Of a stretch of DNA of 64,000 bases, positions 1-24,800 are shown one piece after another. This DNA comes from Acanthaster planci (taxonomy: Eukaryota; Echinodermata; Asteroidea; Valvatida; Acanthasteridae), in NCBI RefSeq assembly GCF_001949145.1, contig NW_019091431.1:1289426-1353425 (forward strand). The letters run 5' to 3'. The translations under genes were made by a program, and so were the position numbers. A model generated the notes under the pieces. It was not told the origin of the DNA. It was given only the letters and a program-made list of their open reading frames with translations, and ran no database searches. The stretch's first letter is position 1, and every line of letters starts with the position of its first letter.

Positions 1-1000
1 GTGTATTTTTCATGTTAATTGCACTGCACAAGTTTTTATGTATGTTATATATCATGCAGGTGTTTGATAAGAGTACCATTTTGCACTGTAAGGAGAGCTG
101 GCCTATGGGAGCATACAAACAATCAATTTACATGCACTAAGATTTCAGTTTAAAACTTGTCTCAAAAATTCACCTTTTTTGAGTAAAATTATAATACTTG
201 TTGGAAGCTTGGATTTATGGTTTGGTTTGGTTTATTGAGTACTCAGCATTCGCAGTCATAAGATAGGTCCTATGGCTGAATTTTTGCTAATTTACAGTTA
301 AGACAATTTACAAAAATGTACAAAAAGACAAGTACATAAATTCTAGCATGAGAACCTGTGAACGAGTTGTTAAGGAGAATTGATACTCCTTGAATCTTGG
401 AAAGATTTGGGAGAGGGAGGGTAATTGTCTTGGTACATGTCAGAGCAGCATCCATTAAAAAAATCACTTCCATTATTTTGCTTCAGTCAATACTACCTAC
501 ATTAAGAAGCAGTGTGACTTGCAAAATTCCCAACAAAAAATATATTTTAGGAAGGCTGTATTTGTATGAAGTGTACTTCATACGCATTTTAATTTGATGC
601 AATTTATCAAGGCATAAAGTGTTGAATTGAGTATACCTAGTGGGATTACAAACGACTGTACTGACAGCTTGCTGTATAATTGGATGGAAATTTGATCTTG
701 TGTTCGCCGTCAACGACACAGGCTTATTGTGAATGGATGAACAAGTCGTGTCTTTTCTTGACAACGCATCTTGTTTGATTTATATCTGTACATTTTGCCA
801 ATTCTTCATGAGGATGTGTATAAACTGGAAATCCGCTTTATATGCTTTTCCTGCTTCATGCAGTGATATTGTAGAATTGGCAGTTTAGTTTAGCTGACGT
901 CATGGGAATATGACACAACTCTTGATATCTTATTTGTTAAATGAATTCTAAATGAGTTCCTCTTAGTATGAGTAAAACATTCTTATTTTTTATCTTTTAG
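1..1000 (+). other. Left-edge intron of the PRKX-like gene
   Basis: No coding exon is recognised here. The stretch ends in a pyrimidine-rich acceptor (TATCTTTTAG at 991-1000) directly before the first visible PRKX exon, and that exon begins inside a codon. The sequence is therefore intronic for at least its right part, and the N-terminal exon or exons lie to the left, outside the window. The short ORFs on both strands show no family motif. Confidence 0.7.
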
Positions 1001-14515
<13,515 letters not shown>

Positions 14516-17500
14516 CGACGGCTTTGAATGGGCGCGAGTTCAGACAAGCTGTCCAGTTCTGATTCTCTGTATTTTGGAGGGAGTCGGAACTTTTGTTCAC
14601 CCGAGACATCGTGTCCAATCAGTCACTCTCAGCAAATGATAAAATACTACCACAAAAAATGCACATTTGAGGTTGTGGACACCTATCCTTCCATGTTTGC
14701 TGACAACATAGTAGCCATTGCTATGTTTACCCAAGATCATTGCTACGGTTTCCAAGGGTTGAATTTATCAAGCTTGCAACTGCCTTTCCAAGCCTGTTCG
14801 AGGTCCAGCAGAAATTTAAACAAACATCGGTTGATAGCAGCAATTGCTCTGTAAAGAGGCAGGATAAACTGTTGGGTTTGCAGTGCCAAACATCGGCTTC
14901 AACGATGAAATATGTTTCAACTTGAGGCCAAACTTGTCTTCTGTGTGAGCATTAAGTGTGGTGTTCCCCACAAACATCACTTCTGAATTGACCGTTTGGT
15001 TTGACGTTGCTGCACAGAAGACAACGTTGTATTTAAGCTGTCAAGTGTGTACCTCCAACCAGCCGTGTCCAGAAATTCCCAATCCTCTTGTAATGGATGT
15101 GAGCAGGACAGTCCTCCATTTCTCCTCGAGTAACAAGCCTAGTTTCTTGTGTCAGTGATCCCTGCTCAGCTATGTGGCAGGGTAGCATGGGACATAACTA
15201 TTGTTTTGGTATAAGATGGGTCTGGGTAGTACTGGGCACCATTCGTAGCCATTGGCACGGCGGTAAAATATGAGCTAAAGGCACATGAATAGCTTTCTTG
15301 TTCCCAGGGACACACAACTGGACCAAACCTGCAAGGTTTCATCAGGAATTCTACCAAGGCCATCCTTGTTCATCTGGACCACTTCTGTGCCTGATTTACT
15401 TGAACGGCCTTTCTCTGATCTGAGCATTCTCCATTAAGGCCTTACCTTACTGTACAGAATTTTAAACTCTGAGAACCTTGCTTAGTTTGCACTGAACACA
15501 CATCAGTAAATACAAACGAGAGATTGTTGATACCTTAATGAGATAACTGCACTCTGTTTGACAAGCCATCTGTGCAGACATCGTCAAATAAATCAGCCCT
15601 TCCTGTTACCCTTTGCACTTGTGTGATCATTACGACAAGTGAACAACAACTTCCAGGTCACTGTTTTTTTAACTGATTTGAGATAATTTGTAAGTCGCCA
15701 AATTGTGTTATGTGGCCTATTTTTCCTCTCAAGCTGCTTTGAGTTTTATTGGTCGTAACTTTTGGGTTTTCTTCAACAATGAAAGTATTCTTCCAAAGAT
15801 TTTGTATTCATTTTTTTAAATGTATTTAAGCCTAACTTTATTTGTCAAATACACAGCATGGTTTGTATGCTTAATTAAGGCCAAAAATGATTTTGGTTAA
15901 ATGAAAGATTGTATTTCGTGTGACAAATTTTATTTTCTTAGAGATGTATCTTACAAGCTGTATCTTTGCAGAGTGCTCCTATATTAAATTAAGGGGGTGT
16001 TTTCTTTTTCTAGTTTGAAAAGCAATATTTCTTTGTATTTTAACCCACTTCCTTTGTTTGACTGTCGTTTTCCTCAAATGCCTGTTTGTGTGTGTAACCT
16101 GTTTTACCTCACTTAGTGTCCAAAGACGTCGTTCACAACTATCAAGCTAACTCAGAGCCGCACAAGCCATTTCAAGTCGTTTGTCAGATTAAAAGGTTTG
16201 TCAATTCTGTTTGCAATTGCTTTTTTTTTTCCAGTCTAAACTGTATTGGTGGTTTTTGAGCAGTTCTCATTTTCCAGCATTTCGTATTCTGGCTCACATC
16301 TTTGAGTTTGTACAAAGTGTCTGGCTTGAAATGATATTTCTGCACACATTTCATTCATATTCATCGTCATGAACTGCACTTCTAAACTATTTTCACCCCA
16401 GGTGGCCTATACTTAGGTTAACCCTGGACCTGATTTCATAGAGCCATTAAATGAAATCACAACTTAATAATTTAGCTATTGGGCCAAAAACAGCAATCAA
16501 TCAATATTCATGTGACACTTTGGCCGGTAACTGTGCTTGTTGAGCAAAATTCGGCCCTTAACGAGACCTCGCTCTGCAATGGCTTTGTGAGAAATTAGTC
16601 ACCACAACCTTAAGGCCAGTCATGGATCTGACTTGTATAGATATGTTGGTCCTGGTTCTTGGTCTTTGTCCCAGGAACGTAAAGGTCGGTGCACACAGTA
16701 ATGTACCATATCAAAGATTGAGACAGGTTAAGCAACTTTGCTGACTGCACTATTTGTGAGCTAAGATGATTGATGTTGGAAAATCTGGTTTGCATCTGCA
16801 AGACCTGGCCAAGCTAAATGTTGCCAAGGCACTTTGTTACATGGGTGAAACTTGCACTACAGGTATTTAAAGAATTCTAGCCTGGACTGTAGTTCTTGCA
16901 TAAGGGCCTGTGTTGACAGGAGGCAAGGCAAGGCTGAGGCCAAGGTCTTTTGGGACAGGGAATGAGTTATGGCAGTGTCATTAGTTAATGACAGCACATA
17001 CATGTAATGTCAGTTCATGTCTGGCTGTACAAGACACTGACTGAAATACATCACTGTCCAGTCATGCTTCAGAAAGTCATTTGCTTCACTGCAGATACAC
17101 GCTCTGTCATGTTGACCCTAGTTCACTGAGACATTGCATGTGTTGGTTTCATCAACCAGGGTGTCATTTTCTATTAAAAAAAGCTTTTGTTCAGTACAGT
17201 GTGATACTATCATCTTTTGTGACAGGAAAATTCCACAAGGTCCAACATTTGTTACCATTGTTCTGCGTCTTAGACATGGAATTATTTTTTGGGGGGAGGG
17301 GGAAATCAACGTACACTGCATCGGTCGACTCTCTCTCTCTCTCTCTCTGAAAGGGTACAAATAGTATTTTCCTGAGACGTCTGTAATTCCTTGCCACTGT
17401 ATTCACATTTTCATGGTGTTGGTCTGTGTACTTTCTTCCGAAGGAAACAATAACATAGAAAGTGCAACTTGCGTCTCAATTAGTATCTGCTTTGTGAGGT

Positions 17501-18240
17501 CAAGTGTCACACATGTAATTTATACCCCTTGACTACCCAATCCAAAATTAACACATTTATTTATTTTTGCTTAGTTTTTAATAGTGCCAAGTGTTTCAGA
17601 TTTTTTTTTTACAAAAACTCATCAACACTACGCACCTTAACAAATCAATTCATAAAGGGTGTTTTTTCCCCAAGGGATATGAAACTGAGATCATGTATCA
17701 TAGGGCCTGTAAATTGTGGGAAGCCCGAAGTGATAATGTACTTATTCAGAACACAGGTTTTCCTGAACTGTTGCCAATATTTTTACTTTTCTAATTCTGC
17801 GTTACCATGGACCATCTCACAGAAATGACCACAAAGAAGTTTTTGTAACAAGGTAACAAAGACTCTTGGTAGGAGTGTTAAAAAGTTTAAAGATGGTATC
17901 CCATGGTACAGGTGGTAATCGTTAAGAGAAGGGCATTATGCTGGTGTTAAAATTCCAGTGAGATGGATGCCTGTGGCTTAACCAAATCTCCCTTGGGCAT
18001 TTATGATATAAAAAAACAACCACTTAGTCACTATTCATTGTTAAACCGTCCAATTTAAATTTTGACACAGAGGGTATTTTTTTGTGTCTAAATATAAATG
18101 TTTGTTAAAATTATATTTGTAAGAGGTTTGTGAATTATTTTGGCAACAGTATTTTGTACACAAATTATCAACAGGATTTGCCTATGTGAACGATGAAGTA
18201 CTGTGTGAAGATTGAAGAAAGTTTTAGTAATAAAATTGTT
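14516..18240 (+). other. Probable PRKX 3' untranslated region
   Basis: This follows the PRKX stop codon. AATAAA signals occur at 15587-15592 and 18229-18234; either could end the transcript, so the UTR may be about 1.1 or 3.7 kb. The 108-codon ORF at 14528-14854 starts just after the stop and has no family motif, so it is treated as chance. A (CT)10 microsatellite lies at 17329-17348. No transcript evidence is available from the sequence alone. Confidence 0.5.
17329..17348. repeat. (CT)10 microsatellite
   Basis: Ten perfect CT units preceded by 'tcggtcga' and followed by 'gaaaggg'. Likely length-polymorphic. Confidence 0.95.
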
Positions 18241-19874
18241 GGTTAATAGCTGGAAACATTGTGGTTTGAAGGGAAAAGTAGAACGTTTTATTTCTAAGAA
18301 GCATTGATTGCTTTATTTTAAACTTTTCAGAAACACAAAGATTATGTCTCCAGAGATTTTGGGCTACAGCTTTCATCCTCAGAGGCATAATATCTAATTA
18401 TGAAGCCAGGTCCGAATTAATTGCCTGTGGATTGAAATCATGCAGGGGTCTATAGTAGTGGCTTCACCCTTTCCCCATAGAGTTTTTGTAATTTCAAGCC
18501 ACAGCCAGGTGATTTGGACACGGCTTGAATTGTGGTTCCATACTTTCATAACTTGAATGCTGCAGTGGGCATGTCATTTGCTGTTTCTCAGCTTGAAGAT
18601 TGGGCACCTGCACATTGTTCATCCAGCTTTTAGGCGTAACTATACCAATTACACCGGTGCTCTTTTTTACAATATGATCACACATGCTTCCTGGTACTCT
18701 GTACTGAAGCAAGTTCTTCCTGCCATGCGGCTTGTGGGGAAATTGCTATCTAAGTTGTATTGATTTAATTCCTAGAGCTATTTGGACAATTTTTTTCACT
18801 TCAGTAGTCTTCACTGTTTCATCGGTGCTGCAGACACTAAAAAAATTGGTCTTTCTCACAATTTTCAGTGCAAAATCTATCAAATAGTTACCTTTGATTA
18901 GAAAAAAACACAGGTGCATTTTGATAACTCATCCCCCCAAAATTGACAAAAATATTTTCAATTATCCTGGTACTATTAACTGGCATCACTGTTGGTGTTT
19001 CTAAATTGTAAATATTGTGTGTTGCTATTAGGATTTTTACAAACTGTGTGGCTTACACCGACATAGGATCAACTCCCAAACCGTACTATCTTTGGGACCG
19101 TGCCTTGTTGGATTATTATTGTGGTAAAGCACAATGCACATTTCAGGGACCCACTGCACCATACCAAATGTGTAGAATCACTTATGTAAATAGTATACTC
19201 AAAAGTGAAAATAAAAGGATGCCCATGGCAATAATGTATCGCAGGATACTTTTATTTAATGTGTTCTGAATTTCATAATAGGGTGAAATATTTTCACAAA
19301 ATGTCCATGATATACGAAACTTGGACTGAATTCTTGCAAATCACAAGAAACTCATTTATCAACAAATTCGCTGTAAAAACACAGCAGCACAAGACTTCTA
19401 AGTTGCTAACCAAAATAATTTTACAAAAATATATTTCCTTTTGAAGCTAAAGTCAATAAAGCAAGCACAGCCTTACAATGCAGGAATCAACTAATCAGAA
19501 AAACAAACAAATGAAACAAGAATTGGACTTGGCCTTGCTGGGTGGAGAACTTCACAACCTTTTTGGAACACTTCCACAGTTTTAAATTATGATGAAAAAG
19601 AACTGGAGACCAAGTATCTTGTTTGACTTGATTGCCACATTAACACCATTCGGATGTCTCTAAATTGTTCAATTTATTGGAATCAACCCTTCTGCCATCA
19701 GTTCGGGGTATTTACACATATACATGTGGTCAATTTATTATTTTTCTACACTGAAGCTTTGACTGCCTGTTATGGTAACAGCTAGAAATGATGTCCGCTT
19801 ACAGTAACATCTTGCTAGCAGCTATGGCCAATTTCCATAAACTTGTATGTCACCCTACCTGCAGCCAGTTAATA

Positions 19875-20123
19875 GACCGATTGCACCTGCTAAGTCAAGT
19901 GACCTACTGTGGGTATAGCAAAGTGTGTTTTGAGTGTTATTTACTAACAATAAAGCCGATTTACGGTATTTACCCAGCACATCAGTTGTCTGAGCACAGT
20001 AGGTTCCGTCTGCTTTATGTTTGGTGAATGATACTTATGAAACAATTTTCTTTTGGTGCACGCCCTGTTTGTTGATGTCTAATACCCACTATTGATCATG
20101 TGACTTAACAGGTGCAATTGGTC
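19875..20123. mobile_element. MITE family A, copy 1 (Tc1/mariner-like TA flanks)
   Basis: A 249-bp element with inverted ends of about 30 bp. The left end starts GACCGATTGCACCTG and continues CTAAGTCAAGTGACC; the right end reads the same on the other strand with few changes. It is bounded by TA on both sides (19873-19874 and 20124-20125). A second copy with the same internal order lies at 48506-48763. There is no coding capacity. TA flanks fit the Tc1/mariner group; the superfamily is inferred. Confidence 0.8.
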
Positions 20124-20914
20124 TATTCACTTCAGACATGACCAGACTGATTCTGAGTAAGTCTTCATCTGAAGTACCAACTATATCACGCAACTTGAAT
20201 CTGTTGAAAACCTAAGTTTGGGTAAAGTAGACTCCTGCATGTAGTACATGCTGGTGGAGGGGAGCAGGTCCTATATTGGGGCAGAGCTTAACGGATTAGT
20301 CTATTAATGGCCTATTTGGCCTCCTACTTTGAAAATCAACCTGCTGCAATTTAAAGTGCATAATGGAAATGAAATTGCAGAAAAAAATTTCTATGTCTTA
20401 ACTTATTTGGAAATTTATATACTTATTTACATAATCATTTCTTTTTCATAATTAATGATCAACTACAAATTAATCCAACCAAAGTGATAAATAGGCAGAA
20501 ATTTCAGCAAGATGCAGGCAAAGCATAGTGCCGTAAAGAAGGTTGGACTTTTCCTTTAATTACTGAACTGTACTCTTTTCAACACTAACCTTCCCAGACC
20601 CTTCAAAATCCAACAAATTTTGGAGAAATTTGCAAGATTGAGAAAGGTGGAGCCCTGTCATAATTAGTTTAGACTGAGGTCTGCTAACCTTTGGAGTACA
20701 AGGGCTTGTTCAAGGCCTACCCTGGTACCATCGCAATGATGGAGTCCCCTTGGATTACACAAGTCAGTGGTACAAAAAAAATTAATAGTTTAAATTGCTG
20801 AGTACTCCAAGATTAATCAGCTCAGTTACAATGTGTCTAACAGTCCAGGCTGTGAGTGGCAATAACGTACACATTTAATTGGAAGCAAATACGGCGATTG
20901 TCTTCTCTGTACGT

Positions 20915-21070
20915 TTGTCTTATCCCCTGTAGACCCATTGGCAATAGTAATACAACTTCACCTACTGATAAAGCAAACAGACTATTTTCCCTTCCAGCCT
21001 CAGTTTGGTTACATTGGTTTCAATGGTAGAAAAGCAAGATGGCCGATCAACAATAGAGGTCTACTGGTGC
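20915..21070 (+). repeat. Inverted dispersed repeat, arm 1
   Basis: Matches the reverse complement of about 23285-23445 over roughly 145 bp. Shared blocks include 'cccttccagcctcag', 'gttacattg' and 'agaaaagcaagatggc'. The matching ORF at 20938-21135 is part of the repeat and is not a gene. The two arms are 2.2 kb apart. Both could lie in one MFSD1 primary transcript if its 3' UTR reaches this far. Confidence 0.75.
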
Positions 21071-21286
21071 TGGTATTAAAGTTAGCCGTAGCCCAACTTT
21101 CTGATGCAGCCTACTATTTCTTTCCAAAATTATGACTTCCAGGCCCACTAGCTGGCTGGGGGCATTTGGTTGCACATCAACTCAGGAACTTCTTTTTGAG
21201 AAATGAGACGTGTTTCATTTTCATGTGAGAATGCACAACCAAAGAGCCTTAAATGTGAATGTCTTTTACTACCTAGATATAATTAA

Positions 21287-21348
21287 CCCTAACCCCCTAG
21301 GATGTATGTAAAATTGTATTGAAATTGGAAGATTTGGGACTGTTAGGG
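21287..21348. mobile_element. 62-bp piggyBac-like mini-MITE
   Basis: The ends are CCCTAAC and GTTAGGG, flanked by TTAA on both sides (21283-21286 and 21349-21352). TTAA duplications with ends starting CCC are the hallmark of piggyBac-type insertions. The right half (attgaaattggaagatt, then gggactgttagggttaa) recurs at about 33605-33642 and, inverted, at about 62157-62205. At 62 bp this is very short, so a chance palindrome inside a dispersed repeat is an alternative. Confidence 0.5.
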
Positions 21349-21804
21349 TTAATAGCTGATTGCTAAAATGAAATCACTTTCCATCAGGTACATGGCAGAT
21401 CCATGATGAAGTGAGCCTGGCTGAGTACAAAGAAACAAAGAAGGAACAATCAAATGTAGACAACCTGACCCAAATGATCAAAATTAACAAAGAGTGATTT
21501 CTCTTAAGAAAACCTAGAAATAAACACAGGAGAACTCACTGAGTCTAAGCTTAATCAATTTCAAGTTGACTTTAAAAGTGCACAAGATTTTAGCCTGCAT
21601 ACTTTGGAACAGTGCACTGGAAACTAGCGTAAGTCGGAACTGCAGAACTATCTGGAAAATGAACAATTTACAGAAAACCCGACACTGAATCTGAGGTCCG
21701 AAGTCAAGACTCCAAAAGAGAGTTACAATCCCAAACCTGAAAGTCCGGTGTTGCGCCTATGCTAAAAATGGTATTCATTTTGTGTTCATTTCTTTCTACT
21801 CACT

Positions 21805-24800
21805 CTATTTGTCTTTTTCGCATTCGCTCTGCATCTCCCTCTCTCTCTGCTTGGCCTCTTTGATCTGTTTGCGTTCCTTGGCTGACAGATTCAAACCCAA
21901 TCTTCGCGAGGTGTCAATGAGATATAGTAGGACGCAGAAGATAATAGCCACTGTATATCAAACCGAAATATAGAATGTTGACATCAAGAGAAAATCACTC
22001 CAATTCTTGGTCAATTCTTGAGGTCTGAAGCAAGATCTTTTCTCCAGAGGCATGGACATCCGCTCCATGATTCTGAATGAGATTATCACTGCACCGTCTA
22101 ATGTTCAATAAGATGACACTCAGGTGAAGTTGGCTCAAAGGCTTGAATTCTGTCTTAGTTTCTGCTGATTGTATGCTGCGAGAGCTTTTGCATGTTTAAT
22201 CTTTCGATACTTAAACTTCAAGGACATGTGGTATGAGAAATATGTCGGAAAACATGCGGTTCTCTCAAAAGTACAACGTTAATTACAGATTCAAAGCGCT
22301 CTGCCGAGAAGCTGACAATTTTTAGGCTACAAATCTCCGACAAGTTGGAGGGTGTCTTACCGCACAACATTGCACACATGAAGACTTCCAAAATTAGATA
22401 GCCGCTTCCATCAACAATGACGCCAATGATGATCGTCACAACGGCTAGACCAAGGTTCTGTATGGACTGCATACTGTATGTACAGAGACAACGAAACAAC
22501 AGTTAACGTCAAGATGCTTCAACCCTAACCCTGACTCAAGTCCTTCGAAATTCCACAGGAAAGTTTGAGAGGATTCTGCAGGATTATGGAAGGCAGAACC
22601 CAATCAATGATGCTCAAGGAAAGTCTCAAAAGATCAATTGTCCCCCTGGTTTCCTGTACAATGGAATGTTTTCAAGGATTCTTGTCGGTACGTAGAGACA
22701 AATATTAGGGAGTTAACGTAAGATATTCCTTCTTTGGCTTCCACTGTTCCTAGAGTCCATAAAAAGATAAGGGATCTTCTTGAGGAAGGGTTTTAACTAA
22801 GAAAATACTCTTTGTTGACTTGTAGAACACTTCAGTGTTGATTTGTGAGACAAAAACACAAGCACTGGCTTCATGGGGTTGGCTTTACTGCGAAAAGTTC
22901 ACAGCCTCCAAGATGACAAACTGTGCTTAACAGTTGATAGATGACATTTGTAATTTGCCAAGGATGATGAACAAGGTCTTTTTAAAAACATTGCCCCTAG
23001 GATTCAAAATTCCATTGAAAAAAGACCCAACATTTTAGAGATTCAGAGAAGATAACTCACAATCCATAGGATGTGCCAAGTTGGTGTTCTGGCATAATGA
23101 AAGCCACCAGTGGCCAAAGGGCACAGGCCAAGATGGAATAAGCTAGTCCCATGATACTCTAAAACAAAACAAAAAACAGAGCAAAAATGAAAACTATTAA
23201 CCACATTTCATCGGCCAAATGGTTCAAGTTTTGTCAAATTAGTCAATGTGCTTTACTAGATTTATTGATCTGGAATGGTGTGGCAGGGTATAGACCTATA
23301 TCATGGGGTAGCCATCTTGCTTTTCTGCCATTCAAAGCAATGTAACAAAACTGAGGCTGGAAGGGAAAATAAACTGTTCCCTTTTATCAATATGTGAAGT
23401 TGTATTACTGCTGCCAATGGATCTGCAGGGAATAAGACAACATGGCAGCATCATGATAAACAGCTATAGGAAAGTTTTGTTGCTTAACAAACTAGTCATA
23501 AGTTGTGAGCTGTATTCTGAAAGATATCATTGACCCTGTAAAAATCAACTACAACTCACCATGACCAAAAATGGAGTGATGAAGGTGAACGCTAAGGTTA
23601 AGTGGCAGCCGAGCGTGATAATCGTGCCTAAGATCACCCAGAAGATATTCCGTCCCGTCTTGTCAACAACAAAGCCAAACACCGGGGAAGCCCCAGCTGA
23701 GATGAAGTACACCAGACTGTTGACGATGTTTGCTTCAGCCGGAACCAGTCCGTACTTCTCTGAGAAGAAGACCCTGAAATTTGAACAACAATTTATTGTA
23801 AAGAATTGTTTAATATAAAGGTATATTTCTAAATCACAGATGCCATATCATAAAACAACAGATGTAGCTGCTTCCAATGCATTTGGAGTTCTTGAAATTC
23901 ATCATGTTATAGAGATTGCTTGGTAAGTTGACATGGTATACCCCTCAATAAAATTTACGGATTTCAGACTTAAGTATGCATTTTATATCACTCAGTGCAT
24001 GCAAGCTGCAATATTTGGTGACTTGTACTTTAATAAGGCAAGGACGAATTTCAATACCATTCACCCTACAAAAAAAATCCCGACTTGAGTTTTCCTCAAG
24101 TCCCGATAGTCTGCAGTTAGAGGAGAGAACTCCTCTACTGATGATGGTTCTCAATTTTCTTGGACACTCACACTCCAATGCCGATAAATGGAAAGACCGT
24201 GACATAGTAAAAGACACAGATGAGGAAGATGAGCCAGAGACTGGCCGGGAAATCCTTGACATCACGGATCTTAATCACCTCACCTAACGTGTAAAACAAC
24301 AAAAAGAAAAAATACAAATAATGGTAACAGAATCAACAGGCTACACAGGGATTTCAAAGACTCTAACCATCCACATTCCTCCAAAATACACCAGAAGGGT
24401 TTGGAAGTTTTGGCATGAAAACAAACACCAGACTGGATGCTCCCTGAAAGTTTGAAAACAGAGAATGCACCAATAGCTTGCTGCACATTAGGCGATTTAG
24501 GACGATGCTGGAAAGTTGGTTGCATTATTGCCTGGAGAGATGTTTTCCTCAAATTGCTTAAAAGGAAAAGCTGCATTCCTTCATGTTTCTGCAGGCTCCA
24601 GGGTTACACTCTTAACATGGTCGAGAAATCCTTGCTTTCACAACCACAAGACTAAATCGGATTTTCAGTCCTATGGTTTTTGACGGCCAGCATTCAATTT
24701 ACGCAGATGTGTCTTTGAAGTCTCTCAATGTTCTGTATGAAATTGCCAATAGAAATACACAGATCCAAAAATGTACGCGCCTCCACGGACACGGTAAGCT

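Larger units (their letters stand above)
18241..21804. other. Convergent intergenic region between PRKX and MFSD1
   Basis: This lies downstream of both genes. It includes an unknown length of MFSD1 3' UTR on the minus strand; the nearest minus-strand AATAAA is at 19252-19257, with ATTAAA variants near 20566 and 20874. It holds a complete MITE (19875-20123), one arm of an inverted repeat pair (20915-21070) and a 62-bp piggyBac-like mini-element (21287-21348). No gene is recognised. Confidence 0.6.

Noticed and set aside
14528-14854. 108-codon ORF just after the PRKX stop
   Set aside because: No motif, and it lies in the presumed 3' UTR. A short downstream frame in a UTR is expected by chance.
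20938-21135. 65-codon ORF with some hydrophobic character
   Set aside because: It lies within the inverted dispersed repeat arm that recurs at 23285-23445.
21287-21348. Interstitial telomere sequence
   Set aside because: Only single TTAGGG/CCCTAA units occur at each end, not a tandem array.
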